Assembly: GCF_012034245.1 (NCBI RefSeq)
Contig: NZ_JAATEO010000006.1
Location: forward strand, 62,001 to 126,000
Source: Micromonospora thermarum
GTDB taxonomy: Bacteria > Actinomycetota > Actinomycetes > Mycobacteriales > Micromonosporaceae
Direction: 5' to 3'
Length of the DNA: 64,000 bases
In this document: piece after piece, positions 34,734 through 43,832 of the stretch
How positions within the stretch are numbered: position 1 is the first letter of the stretch
Layout of the letters: each line of letters starts with the position of its first letter
The notes under the pieces: generated by a model
The model's database searches: none
What the model was told of the DNA's origin: nothing
The model's input: only the letters and a program-made list of their open reading frames with translations
Position numbers and translations under genes: made by a program

Positions 34734-36632
34734 ATGAGCGTGCAGACGACATACCCCGGCGTGTACGTCCTCGAACGTCCGTCCGGCAGCCACGCGATCA
34801 CCGGTGTGTCGACGTCGTTGACCGCGTTCGTCGGCGCCGCCCGCAAGGGCCCGGGCGACACCCCCGTGCCGGTGTCCAGCTTCGCCGACTACCTACGGCG
34901 GTTCGGCGACGTGATGGACACCGCGCACCCGATGGGTCACGCCGTCGGGCAGTTCTTCGTCAACGGCGGCGCCCAGGCCGTCGTGGTCCGGGCGCTCGGG
35001 GCGGGCGCGGCCGCGGCGACACTGGCCCTGCCCGCCGTGAACGGGCTGACGGTGACCCTCACGGCCCGCTCGCGCGGGGCGTACGCGAACGGCAGCGGCG
35101 CCGGGACGACCGCGCAGACCGGCCTCTTCGCCCAGGTGCAGGCGGCCGACGACTTCCCGTCCGACCGGTTCAACCTGGAGCTCACCGAGTGGACGCCCGG
35201 CGCCGGCGGCGGGCCGGCGACGGTGACCGTCAAGGAGGTCTGGCGGGAGCTGTCGATGTCCCCCGCCAGCACCCGTTACGTGGTGTCGGTGCTCAACGCC
35301 AGCACCCTGGTAACCGCCCAGGTCACCGGCACGCCGGCGCCGGCGCCCTCGGCCGGGACGTCGACCGGGGCGCTGAGCCCGGCCAACGTCACGGTGACCG
35401 GCAAGGCGTTGCGGCTCTCCGTCGACCAGGGCCCGGCGAACGACTACGTCCTCTTCCCGACCGAGGACCCGCCCGTCTCGCACACCCTCGCGCAGGTCCG
35501 CGACCACATCAACGCGCCCGGTTCGATCTGGCCGGTGACCGCCAGCGTTTCCGGCGGCAAGCTCGTGCTGACCAGCAAGACCAGCGACCTGAACAGCGCC
35601 GTCGTGGTCGGGCTGAGCGGGCTGAACGACGCGTCGGCCGACCTCGGCCTGGGCGTGGCCCGCGGCGGCGTCGAGGTGAGTGCGAGCGCGCCGTACCGGC
35701 CGGCCGTCGCCGCGGCGGCGCCACTGGCGGGTGGCTCCGACGGGGCGACCGTCGGCGCGAACGAGATCGTGTCGGCCACCGTCGGCCAGGGCCTGCTCGC
35801 CCTGGACACGTTGGACTTTCCCCGGTTCAACCTGCTCTGCCTGCCGGGCGTGACGACCGCGGACGCCGCCGCGATCACCACGGCGCTGGACTACTGCCGC
35901 CGGCAGAACGCGTTCCTGGTGATCGACCCGGCGCCCGGGCTGAACCCGGCGCAGCTGAAGACCGCCGCGAACCTGCTGCGGGCGCAGGGCGCCCACGGCG
36001 CGGTCTACTGGCCCCGGCTGGTCACCGTCGACGGTGGCGCGGACGGGTGGGGTCCCAGCGGCGCGGTCGCCGGGATCATGGCCCGCACCGACGCGTCGCG
36101 CGGGGTGTGGAAGGCCCCGGCCGGGCTGGAGGCCGGCATCGCCGGCGCGGTCGGGCTCACCGCGCCGACCAACGACGACGTCTCCGGCGCGCTGAACCCG
36201 CTCGGGCTCAACGTGCTACGCACCTTCCCCGGCGTCGGCATGGTGGTGTGGGGCGCCCGGACCCTCGCCGGCAGCGACGTTCTCTCCAGCGACTCCAAGT
36301 ACGTCCCGGTCCGCCGGCTCACCGACTACATCTCGGCCAGCCTCTACCTGGGAACGCAGTTCGCCGTCTTCGAACCGAACGACCCGGACCTCTGGGCGCA
36401 GCTGCGCCTGGCGGTGGGGGGCTTCATGCGCGGGCTGTTCCGGCAGGGCGCGTTCCAGCAGTCCGAGAAGCACGCCGAGTCGGACAGCTTCTTCGTCGTC
36501 TGCGACTCGTCGGTCAACCCGCAGACCGAGATCGACAACGGCCGGGTCAACGTCGTGGTCGGGTTCGCCCCGCTCAAGCCCGCCGAGTTCGTGATCATCA
36601 CCATCACCCAGCTGAGCCAGGCAGGAGAGTGA
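34734..36632 (+). CDS. eCIS contractile tail sheath protein
   Basis: A 632-residue sheath protein. The N-terminus MSVQTTYPGVYVLERPSG, ITGVSTSLTAFVGAARKGPG is characteristic of phage/CIS sheaths, and the C-terminal domain has GIMARTDASRGVWKAPAG, LNVLRTFPGVGMVVWGARTL, YVPVRRLTDYISASLYLG, FEPNDPDLWAQLR and the terminal strand VVVGFAPLKPAEFVIITITQ that interlocks subunits. The middle (~120-360) is a variable surface domain. The sheath contracts to drive the inner tube. It is the only sheath gene in the operon, unlike the three copies in Afp/PVC. Confidence 0.96.
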   Translation: MSVQTTYPGVYVLERPSGSHAITGVSTSLTAFVGAARKGPGDTPVPVSSFADYLRRFGDVMDTAHPMGHAVGQFFVNGGAQAVVVRALGAGAAAATLALPAVNGLTVTLTARSRGAYANGSGAGTTAQTGLFAQVQAADDFPSDRFNLELTEWTPGAGGGPATVTVKEVWRELSMSPASTRYVVSVLNASTLVTAQVTGTPAPAPSAGTSTGALSPANVTVTGKALRLSVDQGPANDYVLFPTEDPPVSHTLAQVRDHINAPGSIWPVTASVSGGKLVLTSKTSDLNSAVVVGLSGLNDASADLGLGVARGGVEVSASAPYRPAVAAAAPLAGGSDGATVGANEIVSATVGQGLLALDTLDFPRFNLLCLPGVTTADAAAITTALDYCRRQNAFLVIDPAPGLNPAQLKTAANLLRAQGAHGAVYWPRLVTVDGGADGWGPSGAVAGIMARTDASRGVWKAPAGLEAGIAGAVGLTAPTNDDVSGALNPLGLNVLRTFPGVGMVVWGARTLAGSDVLSSDSKYVPVRRLTDYISASLYLGTQFAVFEPNDPDLWAQLRLAVGGFMRGLFRQGAFQQSEKHAESDSFFVVCDSSVNPQTEIDNGRVNVVVGFAPLKPAEFVIITITQLSQAGE

Positions 36633-36633
36633 C

Positions 36634-37137
36634 ATGGCCGAGTTCAGCGTGAACCCCACACGCTTCGACCCGTACAAGAGCCACATGTTCCGCGTCCGCT
36701 GGGACGGCGTGTACGTGGCGGGGTTGTCGAAGATGTCCCCGCTGAAGCGGTCGACGGCGCCGGTCACGCACCGGGTCGGCGGTGACCCCGGCCACGACCG
36801 CAAGAGTCCCGGCCTGACCACGTACGACGCGGTCACCCTGGAACGCGGCGTCACGCACGACCTCGCCTTCGAAGCCTGGGCGAACAAGGTCTCCAGCCTG
36901 CGCCAGCCGGGCATCTCCTTGCGGGACTTCCGCAAGGACCTCATCGTCGACGTGTTCAACGAGGCGAACCAGAAGGTGCTCAGCTACAAACTGTTCCGCT
37001 GCTGGGTCTCCGAGTACCAGGCACTGCCCGCGCTGGACGCCGCCACGGCAGTGGTCGCCATCCAGAGCATCAAGCTGGAGCTGGAGGGTTGGGAGCGCGA
37101 CACGTCGGTCACCGAGCCCGCCGAGCAGAGTGTCTGA
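36634..37137 (+). CDS. eCIS inner tube protein (gp19/Hcp-like)
   Basis: A 167-residue T4-gp19-type tube protein: NPTRFDPYKSHMFRVRWDGV, AGLSKMSPLKRSTAPVTHRV, YDAVTLERGVTHDLAFEAWA, VLSYKLFRCWVSEYQALPAL and AIQSIKLELEGWERD. Hexameric rings stack to make the inner tube that is pushed into the target. CAGGAGAG precedes the ATG, which comes one base after the sheath stop. Confidence 0.95.
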   Translation: MAEFSVNPTRFDPYKSHMFRVRWDGVYVAGLSKMSPLKRSTAPVTHRVGGDPGHDRKSPGLTTYDAVTLERGVTHDLAFEAWANKVSSLRQPGISLRDFRKDLIVDVFNEANQKVLSYKLFRCWVSEYQALPALDAATAVVAIQSIKLELEGWERDTSVTEPAEQSV

Positions 37138-37150
37138 GGAAGGCCCGGTC

Positions 37151-37792
37151 ATGTCGGCGGCACCCGGTCTGGCGCGGCTGGTCGCCGCGCTCGACGACGG
37201 CGACGGTCTCCTCGCGCAGGCCGTCGCCGTGCTGCGCGCCGCCGCACCCGAGCCCGACCCGGCGTACCTGCCGACCGGCACCGCCGACCGGCAGCTGCTC
37301 ACGGTGCACGAGCGGGCGGTGGGTCGTCCCCTCGAACTCACCGTCGCCTGCCCGGCCTGCGGTGCGCTGACCACCCTGCAGCTCGGCCGGGCCGACGTCG
37401 GCGAGCACCACCCGCGCAGCGCGTGGTGCTCGCCCGGGGTCGGCGTCCGCGAGCCCAGCTACGCGGACCTGCTCGCCGCCGCGGGCGACCCGCACCGACT
37501 GCTCGCGCTGTGCCGGGTCGGCGAGGGCGCCACGCTCGACGACCTGGCCCGCGTCGAGGGGTCGCTGTGCGGGCCGCTGCGTTCGTCGTGCTGCGACTGC
37601 GGTGGGCCGCTGGAGGTGGACGTCGACGTGGTCGCCCTGGTGCTGCGGGCGCTCAGCGGCCTACGGGTCGACATCGACCGGGAGGTGCACCTGCTCGCCT
37701 CCCGGTACGGCTGGGACCTCGCGGTGATCGAATCGCTGCCGGACGAGCGCCGTCGCCGACTGGCCGCCCTGGTCGCGGAGACGACGCCGTGA
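37151..37792 (+). CDS. eCIS gp26/gp51-like baseplate-assembly protein with cysteine pairs
   Basis: A 213-residue protein resembling T4 gp26/gp51-type baseplate hub chaperones found after the tube gene in CIS loci. It carries CPACG at residues ~62-66 and CCDCGG at ~143-148, a likely zinc site, plus LLTVHERAVGRPLELTVACP and DIDREVHLLASRYGWDLAVI near the end. ATG 37151 is preferred because GAGGAAGG lies seven bases upstream; a GTG at 37130 overlaps the tube stop. Probable role: baseplate assembly in the cytoplasm. Confidence 0.75.
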   Translation: MSAAPGLARLVAALDDGDGLLAQAVAVLRAAAPEPDPAYLPTGTADRQLLTVHERAVGRPLELTVACPACGALTTLQLGRADVGEHHPRSAWCSPGVGVREPSYADLLAAAGDPHRLLALCRVGEGATLDDLARVEGSLCGPLRSSCCDCGGPLEVDVDVVALVLRALSGLRVDIDREVHLLASRYGWDLAVIESLPDERRRRLAALVAETTP

Positions 37793-38631
37793 GCGTGCCG
37801 CCGGCCGTCGCGCGGCTGGTCGCCCGCGCCACCCGGCCCCCGGTCACCGCCGACTCGCCGCTCGCCGCCCACCTGCACGACCCCGGGACGGCACTCCCGA
37901 CCGTGGCCGTACCGCCGGTCCCCCACCCGTCCCGCGCGGCGCCGCCGGTCCCCCACCCGTCCCGCGACATCCCGCCGGCCCCGAACGATCACCACCCGGT
38001 CGAGTCGCCGAACGGCCACCACCCGGCGGGAACGCCGTCGCCCGGCCGGCCCGCCGTGCCGCGCCCGGGCACGCCGGCCCCGACCCCACCCCTGTCGTCC
38101 CCGGCACGACGGTCTCCGCCGGCCGCCCAGGTCGGGCTGCCGTCTCCGGGCGCGACCGCCTGGACAGCCGCCGATCCCGTCGGCGAGCCGCCGACCGCGC
38201 CGGTGTCGGTCGTCGGTGCCACCGTCGCGGACGCCGAGGGGTTCCCGGCCGCGCCGCCCACCGGCGCGCCCGCCCGACCCGTTGTCGCCGGCTGGCCGTA
38301 CCAACCGGAGGGCGGCGCCGCGCCGGCGCCGCCGAGTGCCGGGCCCGCCGCGTCGACCCGCACGCCCGACGTCGCGGCGGCGCCGACCGACCCCACCACC
38401 CCCACGCCCGTCCCGGCGGCACCCAGGCCGGGCACGCCGGCGTCGGACCGCGCGACGCCGCCGGTCGACGCCCCGGCGCCGCGCGAGACGGCGAAACCCG
38501 CCCCCGTGCCACCGGTACAGATCGGACGCATCGAGATCCAGGTCGCCCCGCCGCCCGCCGAGATCGACCCGTTCAGCGGCTGCCGCGCGCTCGAAGGGGG
38601 CGTCACCGCCCGGCGAGGGGGTGGCTGGTGA
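37789..38631 (+). CDS. eCIS-associated Pro/Ala-rich protein
   Basis: A 280-residue protein that is mostly low-complexity Pro/Ala/Thr. A duplicated block PPVPHPSRAAPP/PPVPHPSRDIPP is at ~40-62. The ends are conserved-looking: VPPAVARLVARATRP at the start and VQIGRIEIQVAPPPAEIDPF near the C-terminus, a motif I recognise from similarly placed proteins in other eCIS loci. It overlaps both neighbours by GTGA. Function unknown; it might be a flexible scaffold, a length determinant or a baseplate linker. No other candidate tape measure is present in the operon. Confidence 0.65.
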   Translation: MSVPPAVARLVARATRPPVTADSPLAAHLHDPGTALPTVAVPPVPHPSRAAPPVPHPSRDIPPAPNDHHPVESPNGHHPAGTPSPGRPAVPRPGTPAPTPPLSSPARRSPPAAQVGLPSPGATAWTAADPVGEPPTAPVSVVGATVADAEGFPAAPPTGAPARPVVAGWPYQPEGGAAPAPPSAGPAASTRTPDVAAAPTDPTTPTPVPAAPRPGTPASDRATPPVDAPAPRETAKPAPVPPVQIGRIEIQVAPPPAEIDPFSGCRALEGGVTARRGGGW

Positions 38632-39827
38632 GCCTGTTCAGCCCCGGCCCGCCCGTGCTGGCCGGCGTGGACGAGGTGCTCCGTGTGCTGACCACCGAGG
38701 CACTGAAGGGACTGGCCACGCCGGTCGGGGTCAGCGTCGGGCCGCTCGACCGCCCCGTCGACGGACCCCGGCTCAACTGGTTCCTCTACCGGATCGAGCC
38801 GGCGCCCGCGTACGCCAACATGGAGTCGCCGCAGCACGGCTGGCGGACCCGGCGCGGCCGGCCGCCGCTCGCGCTCACGCTGCACTACCTGCTCACCGCC
38901 GACGCCGGTGAGCTGACCGAGAGCGGCACCGAGGACGACGTGGTGCACGCCGCCCTCTCCGCGCTCATGTCGGCGCTGCACGAGAACGGGATCTTCGGCG
39001 CGGACACCCCGGTCGCGACCGGTCCCGACCGCTCCGTCACCGACGTCGCGGCCGCGCTGGACGGCATGGTCGAACCCCTGCGGATCACCATCGAGCAGGT
39101 GCCGATGGAGACGATCACCGCGCTGTGGAACACCGGCTCGCACGCCCTGCGGCTGTCGATCGGCTACCAGGTCAGCCTGGTCACCGTGCCGGCGCTGACG
39201 GCGTACGCGCCGGGGCCGCCGGTGCGCGCCCGCCGGGTCGGCGTGGCGCCGTCGCCTGCGCCGGTCGTCGACGACGTCCGGCCGGCAGTGGCCTGGTTCG
39301 ACCAGGCTCTGACCATACGGGCGCACGGCGTGACCGACCTGCGCCAGGTGACGTTGGGCCGGTTACCCGGCGATCCGGACGACCCCACCGACGGGCGTCC
39401 CGACCCGGCCACCACGCACAGCACCGGGCCGTGGCGGCTCACCGCCGGCCCGGCACCGGGCGGCCTCACCGTGCACCTGCCCAACGGTGAACTCGTCCCG
39501 GGTACCCGGCCCCTCACGGTCACCAACCTCGCCGACGGGCTGGCGGCCGGCAGCGGGCACGCGACGGTGACGGTGGTGCCGGTCGTCGTGTCCGCCGCCG
39601 CGCCGCTGGCCTCCGGCGACATGGCGACGCTGACGGTGCGGCACGTCACCGACGGCGGTCAGGCGTTCTTCGCCGGGCGGGCGGTGCCGTACACCGCACT
39701 GTCGGCGACCTCGATCCAGGTCGTCGTGCCCGCCCTGCCGCCCGACTCCCTCGGCGCGACGGTCCCGGTGAGCCTGCGGTGCGGCACGGTCGCCGGGCCG
39801 GCGACGGACCTGGCGGTGGCACCGTGA
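38628..39827 (+). CDS. eCIS DUF4255/Pvc16-like tail-terminator protein
   Basis: A 399-residue protein whose first ~195 residues match the DUF4255 (Pvc16 N-terminal) domain: VDEVLRVLTTEALKGLATPV, NWFLYRIEPAPAYANMESPQ, ALTLHYLLTADAG, ALRLSIGYQVSLV. The rest contains two IPT/Ig-like beta domains with Pro/Thr linkers. Pvc16/Afp16 proteins cap the distal end of the tube and sheath and terminate assembly. GTG start overlaps the previous stop by 4 bp. Confidence 0.85.
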   Translation: MSLFSPGPPVLAGVDEVLRVLTTEALKGLATPVGVSVGPLDRPVDGPRLNWFLYRIEPAPAYANMESPQHGWRTRRGRPPLALTLHYLLTADAGELTESGTEDDVVHAALSALMSALHENGIFGADTPVATGPDRSVTDVAAALDGMVEPLRITIEQVPMETITALWNTGSHALRLSIGYQVSLVTVPALTAYAPGPPVRARRVGVAPSPAPVVDDVRPAVAWFDQALTIRAHGVTDLRQVTLGRLPGDPDDPTDGRPDPATTHSTGPWRLTAGPAPGGLTVHLPNGELVPGTRPLTVTNLADGLAAGSGHATVTVVPVVVSAAAPLASGDMATLTVRHVTDGGQAFFAGRAVPYTALSATSIQVVVPALPPDSLGATVPVSLRCGTVAGPATDLAVAP

Positions 39828-41698
39828 GCATCGCGACGGTCGAGGCGCCCGCCCGGGGGACTCCCTCGGCGCTGACCGATCCGCGCCTGCTCGCCTGGCG
39901 GCACCTCTTCGTCTCCGGCGCCGCCGACGTGCTGCGCCGCTACCGCGCGGCGTGGGCCGACCCGACGCTGGACGACGCGGCCCGCGCGGTCGCCGCCGTC
40001 GGTGTCGTCGACCCGCACCCCCGCGTCGCGCTACTGCCGCTGCCGACCGAGGGCGAGTTCGCCGAGCTGGTCCGGGTCACCGGCATCGACGCCGCCGCCG
40101 AGGCGGTACTCGCGGTGGCCTGGTGGGCGGCGGTCGAGCCGCAGGTGGCGATCGTCTGCGGCTGCGTGCACGACGACGCCGGCCGCCGCTGGCCGAGCCT
40201 CGGCCTGCTCGCGCACGTCTTCGCCGGTGTGGGCGTGACCGTACCGCTGACCGTGGGCGCCACCCACCCGCTGGTCCGCCGCGGGCTGCTGGACGTCGTG
40301 GTCGACCCCGACGCCCCGATCCGGCTGCCCACCACCACCGTCGCCGCGATCGCCGGCCAGCGCCCCGCACCACCCGCCCCGGGCGCGGTCGCGCCGCGGG
40401 TGGCGGCCGCCGCGACGCGGGTCGCCGCGCTGCTCGACGCGGGCGTCCCGGTGCTGGTCCGCTGCGAGGTGCCCGACGACCGTGCGCCGGTGCGTGACGC
40501 CGTGGCAGCGCAGCTCGGCATCGCACCGGCTCCCGGGGTACGGCCGCCGGCGGTCGCCCGGCTGCTGCTGCACCTCCGGCACGAGCTGCCCGCGGTCCTC
40601 CTCGAGCCGGGCGACGCGCCGCCGGACGGGACGGTTCTCGCGCTGGGCGGCGCGGACGAGCCGGGTCCGCCGGGGTGGCACCTCGTCGAGCTGGCCGCGC
40701 CGCCGCTGGCCGTAGCCGAACAGGTCTGGCGGCGCGCGCTGCGGCAGGCCGGCGTCGCCGTGAACCCGGACGAGCTGGCCGACCTGGTCGGACGGCTGCC
40801 GCTGGCCGAGCCGACGATCGCCGCCGTGGTGGGGCGCGCCCGCGTGGCGGCGGCCGTGGACGGCCGGACCGCGACGGCCCGGGACGTGAGCGCCGCGCTG
40901 CGGTCCCAGCCCCGCCACGACCCGGGCGGGCTCGCCCGCCGGCTGCCGCCGACGACCACGCTCGACGACCTCGTCCTCCCCCCGGCGACCCTCGCCGCGG
41001 TGCGGGACGTGGTCGCGCACGCCCGCCACTCCCCCGCCGCGCACGACCGGCTGAGGCTGACCGGCCGGCGCGGCCGGGCCGTCATCGCGCTGTTCCACGG
41101 ACCGTCCGGCACCGGCAAGACCGCCGCCGCCGAGGCGGTCGCCGCGGCGATCGACCGCGACCTGTGGACCGTCGACCTGGCCCGGGTGGTGACGAAGTGG
41201 CTGGGAGAGACCCAACGCAATCTCGACACCGTGCTGCGCGACGCGGCGGCGGCCGGCGCGGTGCTGCTCTTCGACGAGGCGGACGGGCTGTTCGGCAAGC
41301 GGGGCGACGTCACCGACGCCCGGGACCGCTACGCCAACCTGGAGATCGACCACCTGTTGCAGCGCATCGAGGTGCACGCCGGCGTGGTCGTGCTGACCAG
41401 CAACCGCCCGTCCGCGCTGGACGAGGCGTTCGCCCGTCGGATCCGGCTCGCCGTCCGGTTCGACCTGCCCGACCACGGCGAGCGGGAACGGATCTGGCGC
41501 CGCCACCTGCCCCACGTCGACACCGCGGCGGTCGCCCGCGAGGAGCTGTCCGGGGCCACCATCCGGGCCGCCGCGCTGGCCGCCACGGTCAGCGCCATCG
41601 CCGCGGGCACGGACGTGCGAGCCGAGCACCTGCACGCCGCCGTCCGCCGCGAACTGGAGAAGAGCCGCCGTCCACCCACCGCCCGGAGGCCCCGGTGA
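39824..41698 (+). CDS. eCIS AAA+ ATPase (Afp15/Pvc15-like)
   Basis: A 624-residue protein: N-terminal helical region with predicted inactive modules, then a classical AAA+ domain with Walker A FHGPSGTGKTAAAEA (~424-438), pore-loop area VTKWLGETQRNL, Walker B VLLFDEADGLFG (~480-491), sensor VVLTSNRPSALDEAF and arginine finger FARRIRLAVRFDLP. All eCIS loci carry such an ATPase; it is thought to help assembly or cargo loading rather than firing. GTGA overlap upstream and downstream. Confidence 0.92.
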   Translation: MSIATVEAPARGTPSALTDPRLLAWRHLFVSGAADVLRRYRAAWADPTLDDAARAVAAVGVVDPHPRVALLPLPTEGEFAELVRVTGIDAAAEAVLAVAWWAAVEPQVAIVCGCVHDDAGRRWPSLGLLAHVFAGVGVTVPLTVGATHPLVRRGLLDVVVDPDAPIRLPTTTVAAIAGQRPAPPAPGAVAPRVAAAATRVAALLDAGVPVLVRCEVPDDRAPVRDAVAAQLGIAPAPGVRPPAVARLLLHLRHELPAVLLEPGDAPPDGTVLALGGADEPGPPGWHLVELAAPPLAVAEQVWRRALRQAGVAVNPDELADLVGRLPLAEPTIAAVVGRARVAAAVDGRTATARDVSAALRSQPRHDPGGLARRLPPTTTLDDLVLPPATLAAVRDVVAHARHSPAAHDRLRLTGRRGRAVIALFHGPSGTGKTAAAEAVAAAIDRDLWTVDLARVVTKWLGETQRNLDTVLRDAAAAGAVLLFDEADGLFGKRGDVTDARDRYANLEIDHLLQRIEVHAGVVVLTSNRPSALDEAFARRIRLAVRFDLPDHGERERIWRRHLPHVDTAAVAREELSGATIRAAALAATVSAIAAGTDVRAEHLHAAVRRELEKSRRPPTARRPR

Positions 41699-41871
41699 CC
41701 GACATCCACGTGAACGTCGACCAGCCGCCCGAACCGGGTCTGCTGCGCGCCGCCATCGAGGCCGCGTTGGCCGGCCGGGCCTGGCCGGACGGGCCGGAGG
41801 CGGCCGTCGCGCGAGCCGTCGCCGACCACGTCACGGGCACCGACCACGGACCCAGGAGCAGGCCATGTTGA
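41695..41871 (+). CDS. Small eCIS operon protein
   Basis: A 58-residue frame starting at a GTG that overlaps the ATPase stop (GTGA) and ending 7 bases inside the next gene. It begins DIHVNVDQPPEPGLLRAAIE and is rich in Ala and acidic residues. No family is recognised. The double overlap argues that it is translated as part of the operon. Confidence 0.7.
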   Translation: MTDIHVNVDQPPEPGLLRAAIEAALAGRAWPDGPEAAVARAVADHVTGTDHGPRSRPC

Positions 41872-42485
41872 TGCGCGGGATGCTGCTGTCCTTCTCCGAC
41901 CCGGTGGCGGGCATGGTGCCGAGCCTGGTGCCGTTTCAGTACAACCCGGCCGAGGTGACCCGGGTGCTGCGGGTGCAGTCCGGCACGTCCGGGGGGTCGG
42001 GGCTCCGGGTGGGCGGACCGCCGGTGGAGTCGTACACGTTGAAGATCGAGCTCGACGCGCTGGACGCGATCGACAAGCCGATCACCGGGTCGCTCGGCAT
42101 CGGACCGCTGCTGGCGACCATCGAAGGGCTGCTCGAGCCGGGCGGCGGCGGGTTGGCCGCGCTGGTCGGAGCGATCAGCGGCGCACTCGGCGGCGGCGGT
42201 GGCGCCGCGCCGGTGCCCGCGCCGTCGCTGCCGCTGGTGGTACTCGCCTGGAGCCTGGAGCGGATCGTCCCGGTCCGGGTGGACAGCTGCACCATCCACG
42301 AGACCGGCTTCGACGCGTTGTTGCAGCCCGTGCAGGCCACCGTGGACCTGTCGCTGACCGTGCTGCGCAGCCGGGACCTCAGCCCGGACCTGAAGCTGGC
42401 GAACGTGCTGGCGACGGCCTACCAGGCGGTACGCACCGCCAGTGCCACCGTCGGCATCGCGCAGGGCGTGGAGTTGATGCTGTGA
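41865..42485 (+). CDS. eCIS CIS-tube/Pvc7-type protein, N-terminal module
   Basis: A 206-residue protein with the signature of the CIS tube/Pvc7 N-terminal domain: VPFQYNPAEVTRVLRVQ, ESYTLKIELDALDAID, LPLVVLAWSLERIVPVRVDS, FDALLQPVQATVDLSLTVL. A Gly-rich loop lies at ~88-108. In Afp/PVC this module is joined to a LysM domain; here LysM is on the next gene. It probably joins the tube to the hub at the baseplate. Confidence 0.8.
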   Translation: MLMRGMLLSFSDPVAGMVPSLVPFQYNPAEVTRVLRVQSGTSGGSGLRVGGPPVESYTLKIELDALDAIDKPITGSLGIGPLLATIEGLLEPGGGGLAALVGAISGALGGGGGAAPVPAPSLPLVVLAWSLERIVPVRVDSCTIHETGFDALLQPVQATVDLSLTVLRSRDLSPDLKLANVLATAYQAVRTASATVGIAQGVELML

Positions 42486-42745
42486 CCGGCCGGTACGCGG
42501 ACCAGCCGCAGCTGGACGTGGCGCAGGACGACGGCACGACGCGGCCGATGTCGACGCCGCGGATCAGCGTCGCGCCGAGGACCGACGTGGTGTACCCCGT
42601 CCGCGCCGGCGACCGGCTCGATCTGCTCGCGGCGGCGGCGTTGAACGACAGCACCCGGTGGTGGGTGATCGCCGACGCCAACCCGGCCGCCGACGCGCTC
42701 ACCCTGGAGGAGCCGGGGACGATGCTGGCGGTGCCCGATGCCTGA
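42482..42745 (+). CDS. eCIS small LysM-like / tail protein X-type baseplate protein
   Basis: An 87-residue protein; the second half is LysM-like (TDVVYPVRAGDRLDLLAAAA, STRWWVIADANPAAD, GTMLAVP), as in phage tail protein X and T4 gp53. It is expected to clamp the baseplate around the hub. GTGA overlap with the upstream gene; its stop overlaps the hub gene start by 8 bases. Confidence 0.82.
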   Translation: MTGRYADQPQLDVAQDDGTTRPMSTPRISVAPRTDVVYPVRAGDRLDLLAAAALNDSTRWWVIADANPAADALTLEEPGTMLAVPDA

Positions 42746-43832
42746 GACGCGCACCGTGATCACGGTCGACGGGACGCCGCTGACCGCGCACCAGCTGGAG
42801 CTGGTGCAGAGCGTCAGTGTCGAGGAGTCGCTCGGCAGCCCGGACAAGGCCAGCGTCACCGTCGCGATGGACACCGACAACAGCAGCGCGTGGAACAGTT
42901 CGCTGGACGCGCTGGTCGCGCCGGTCACCCCGTTCACCGTGCGGGTGAGCCGGGGCGGGACCAGCTACGAGATCGACGCGCGCAGCGTGAGCGCGAACTG
43001 GAACTTCGCTCCCGGCGGCCTGTCCACGTTGACCGTGGAGGGGATGGACCGCAGCGTCGAGATGGACCGCCGCGACGTGCAGCGGCTGTGGCAGGACACC
43101 ACCGACTCGACGATCGCGCAGACGCTGTTCACGCAGTACGGTCTGGCCGCGCAGGTCGAGTCGACCCCGGCCGGGACGGACTCGGCCACCTACTCGCCGC
43201 AGCAGAGCGCCACCGACTGGGCCTTCCTGCGGGGCCTGGCCGGGCGCAACGGGTTCGACCTGCACGTCGAGTCGATCGGCGGGGTGGTCACCGGGGTGTT
43301 CAAGCGGATCGACCCGACGGCGGCGGCGCAGACCACGATCCGGCTGGGCTACGGCGAACTCGGCGGCCGGGCCACCGCGTCGGTGCAGCTGCTCGCCGGC
43401 CAGGAGGTGCACCTGACCCGGACCGTCCCGGGCACCACCGACACCGACGTGGCCAGCGACCCGGGCACCGGGCACGCGATGGGCCCGCGGTCGCTCGGCG
43501 GGGCCACCCTGATCCGTACCCACGCCGCGGCCGGCATCAGTGTGCTGGACGCCCGGACGACCGCCACGGCGATGGCCGAGCGCAGCGCGTTCGGCGCGTC
43601 GCTGTCCACCACGCTGACCGCCCCCGACATGCCGCTGGTCCGCGCCCGCCGCACCATCACGGTCGCCGGGCTCGGCCCGACGCTGGACGGGCTGTGGCTG
43701 GTGAAGTCGGTGCGGCACACGATCACCGCCGGCGGGCACAGCCAGGCGCTGGGCCTGATCCGCAACGCCCTGGGCAGCGGCCCGGCAGGTGCCGGCGGGC
43801 TGGCCGCCCTCGCCGCGGGGGTGGCGCTGTGA
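42738..43832 (+). CDS. eCIS baseplate hub protein (gpD/gp27-like)
   Basis: A 364-residue protein of the phage late control D / VgrG N-terminal family: VSVEESLGSPDKASVTVAMD, TLTVEGMDRSVEMDRRD, the motif TIAQTLFTQYGLAAQVESTP, SATDWAFLRGLAGRNGFDLH, and the C-terminal PLVRARRTITVAGLGPTLDG. It forms the trimeric hub between tube and spike. In T6SS this is fused to the spike; here the spike is separate, as in phage and eCIS. Confidence 0.9.
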   Translation: MPETRTVITVDGTPLTAHQLELVQSVSVEESLGSPDKASVTVAMDTDNSSAWNSSLDALVAPVTPFTVRVSRGGTSYEIDARSVSANWNFAPGGLSTLTVEGMDRSVEMDRRDVQRLWQDTTDSTIAQTLFTQYGLAAQVESTPAGTDSATYSPQQSATDWAFLRGLAGRNGFDLHVESIGGVVTGVFKRIDPTAAAQTTIRLGYGELGGRATASVQLLAGQEVHLTRTVPGTTDTDVASDPGTGHAMGPRSLGGATLIRTHAAAGISVLDARTTATAMAERSAFGASLSTTLTAPDMPLVRARRTITVAGLGPTLDGLWLVKSVRHTITAGGHSQALGLIRNALGSGPAGAGGLAALAAGVAL

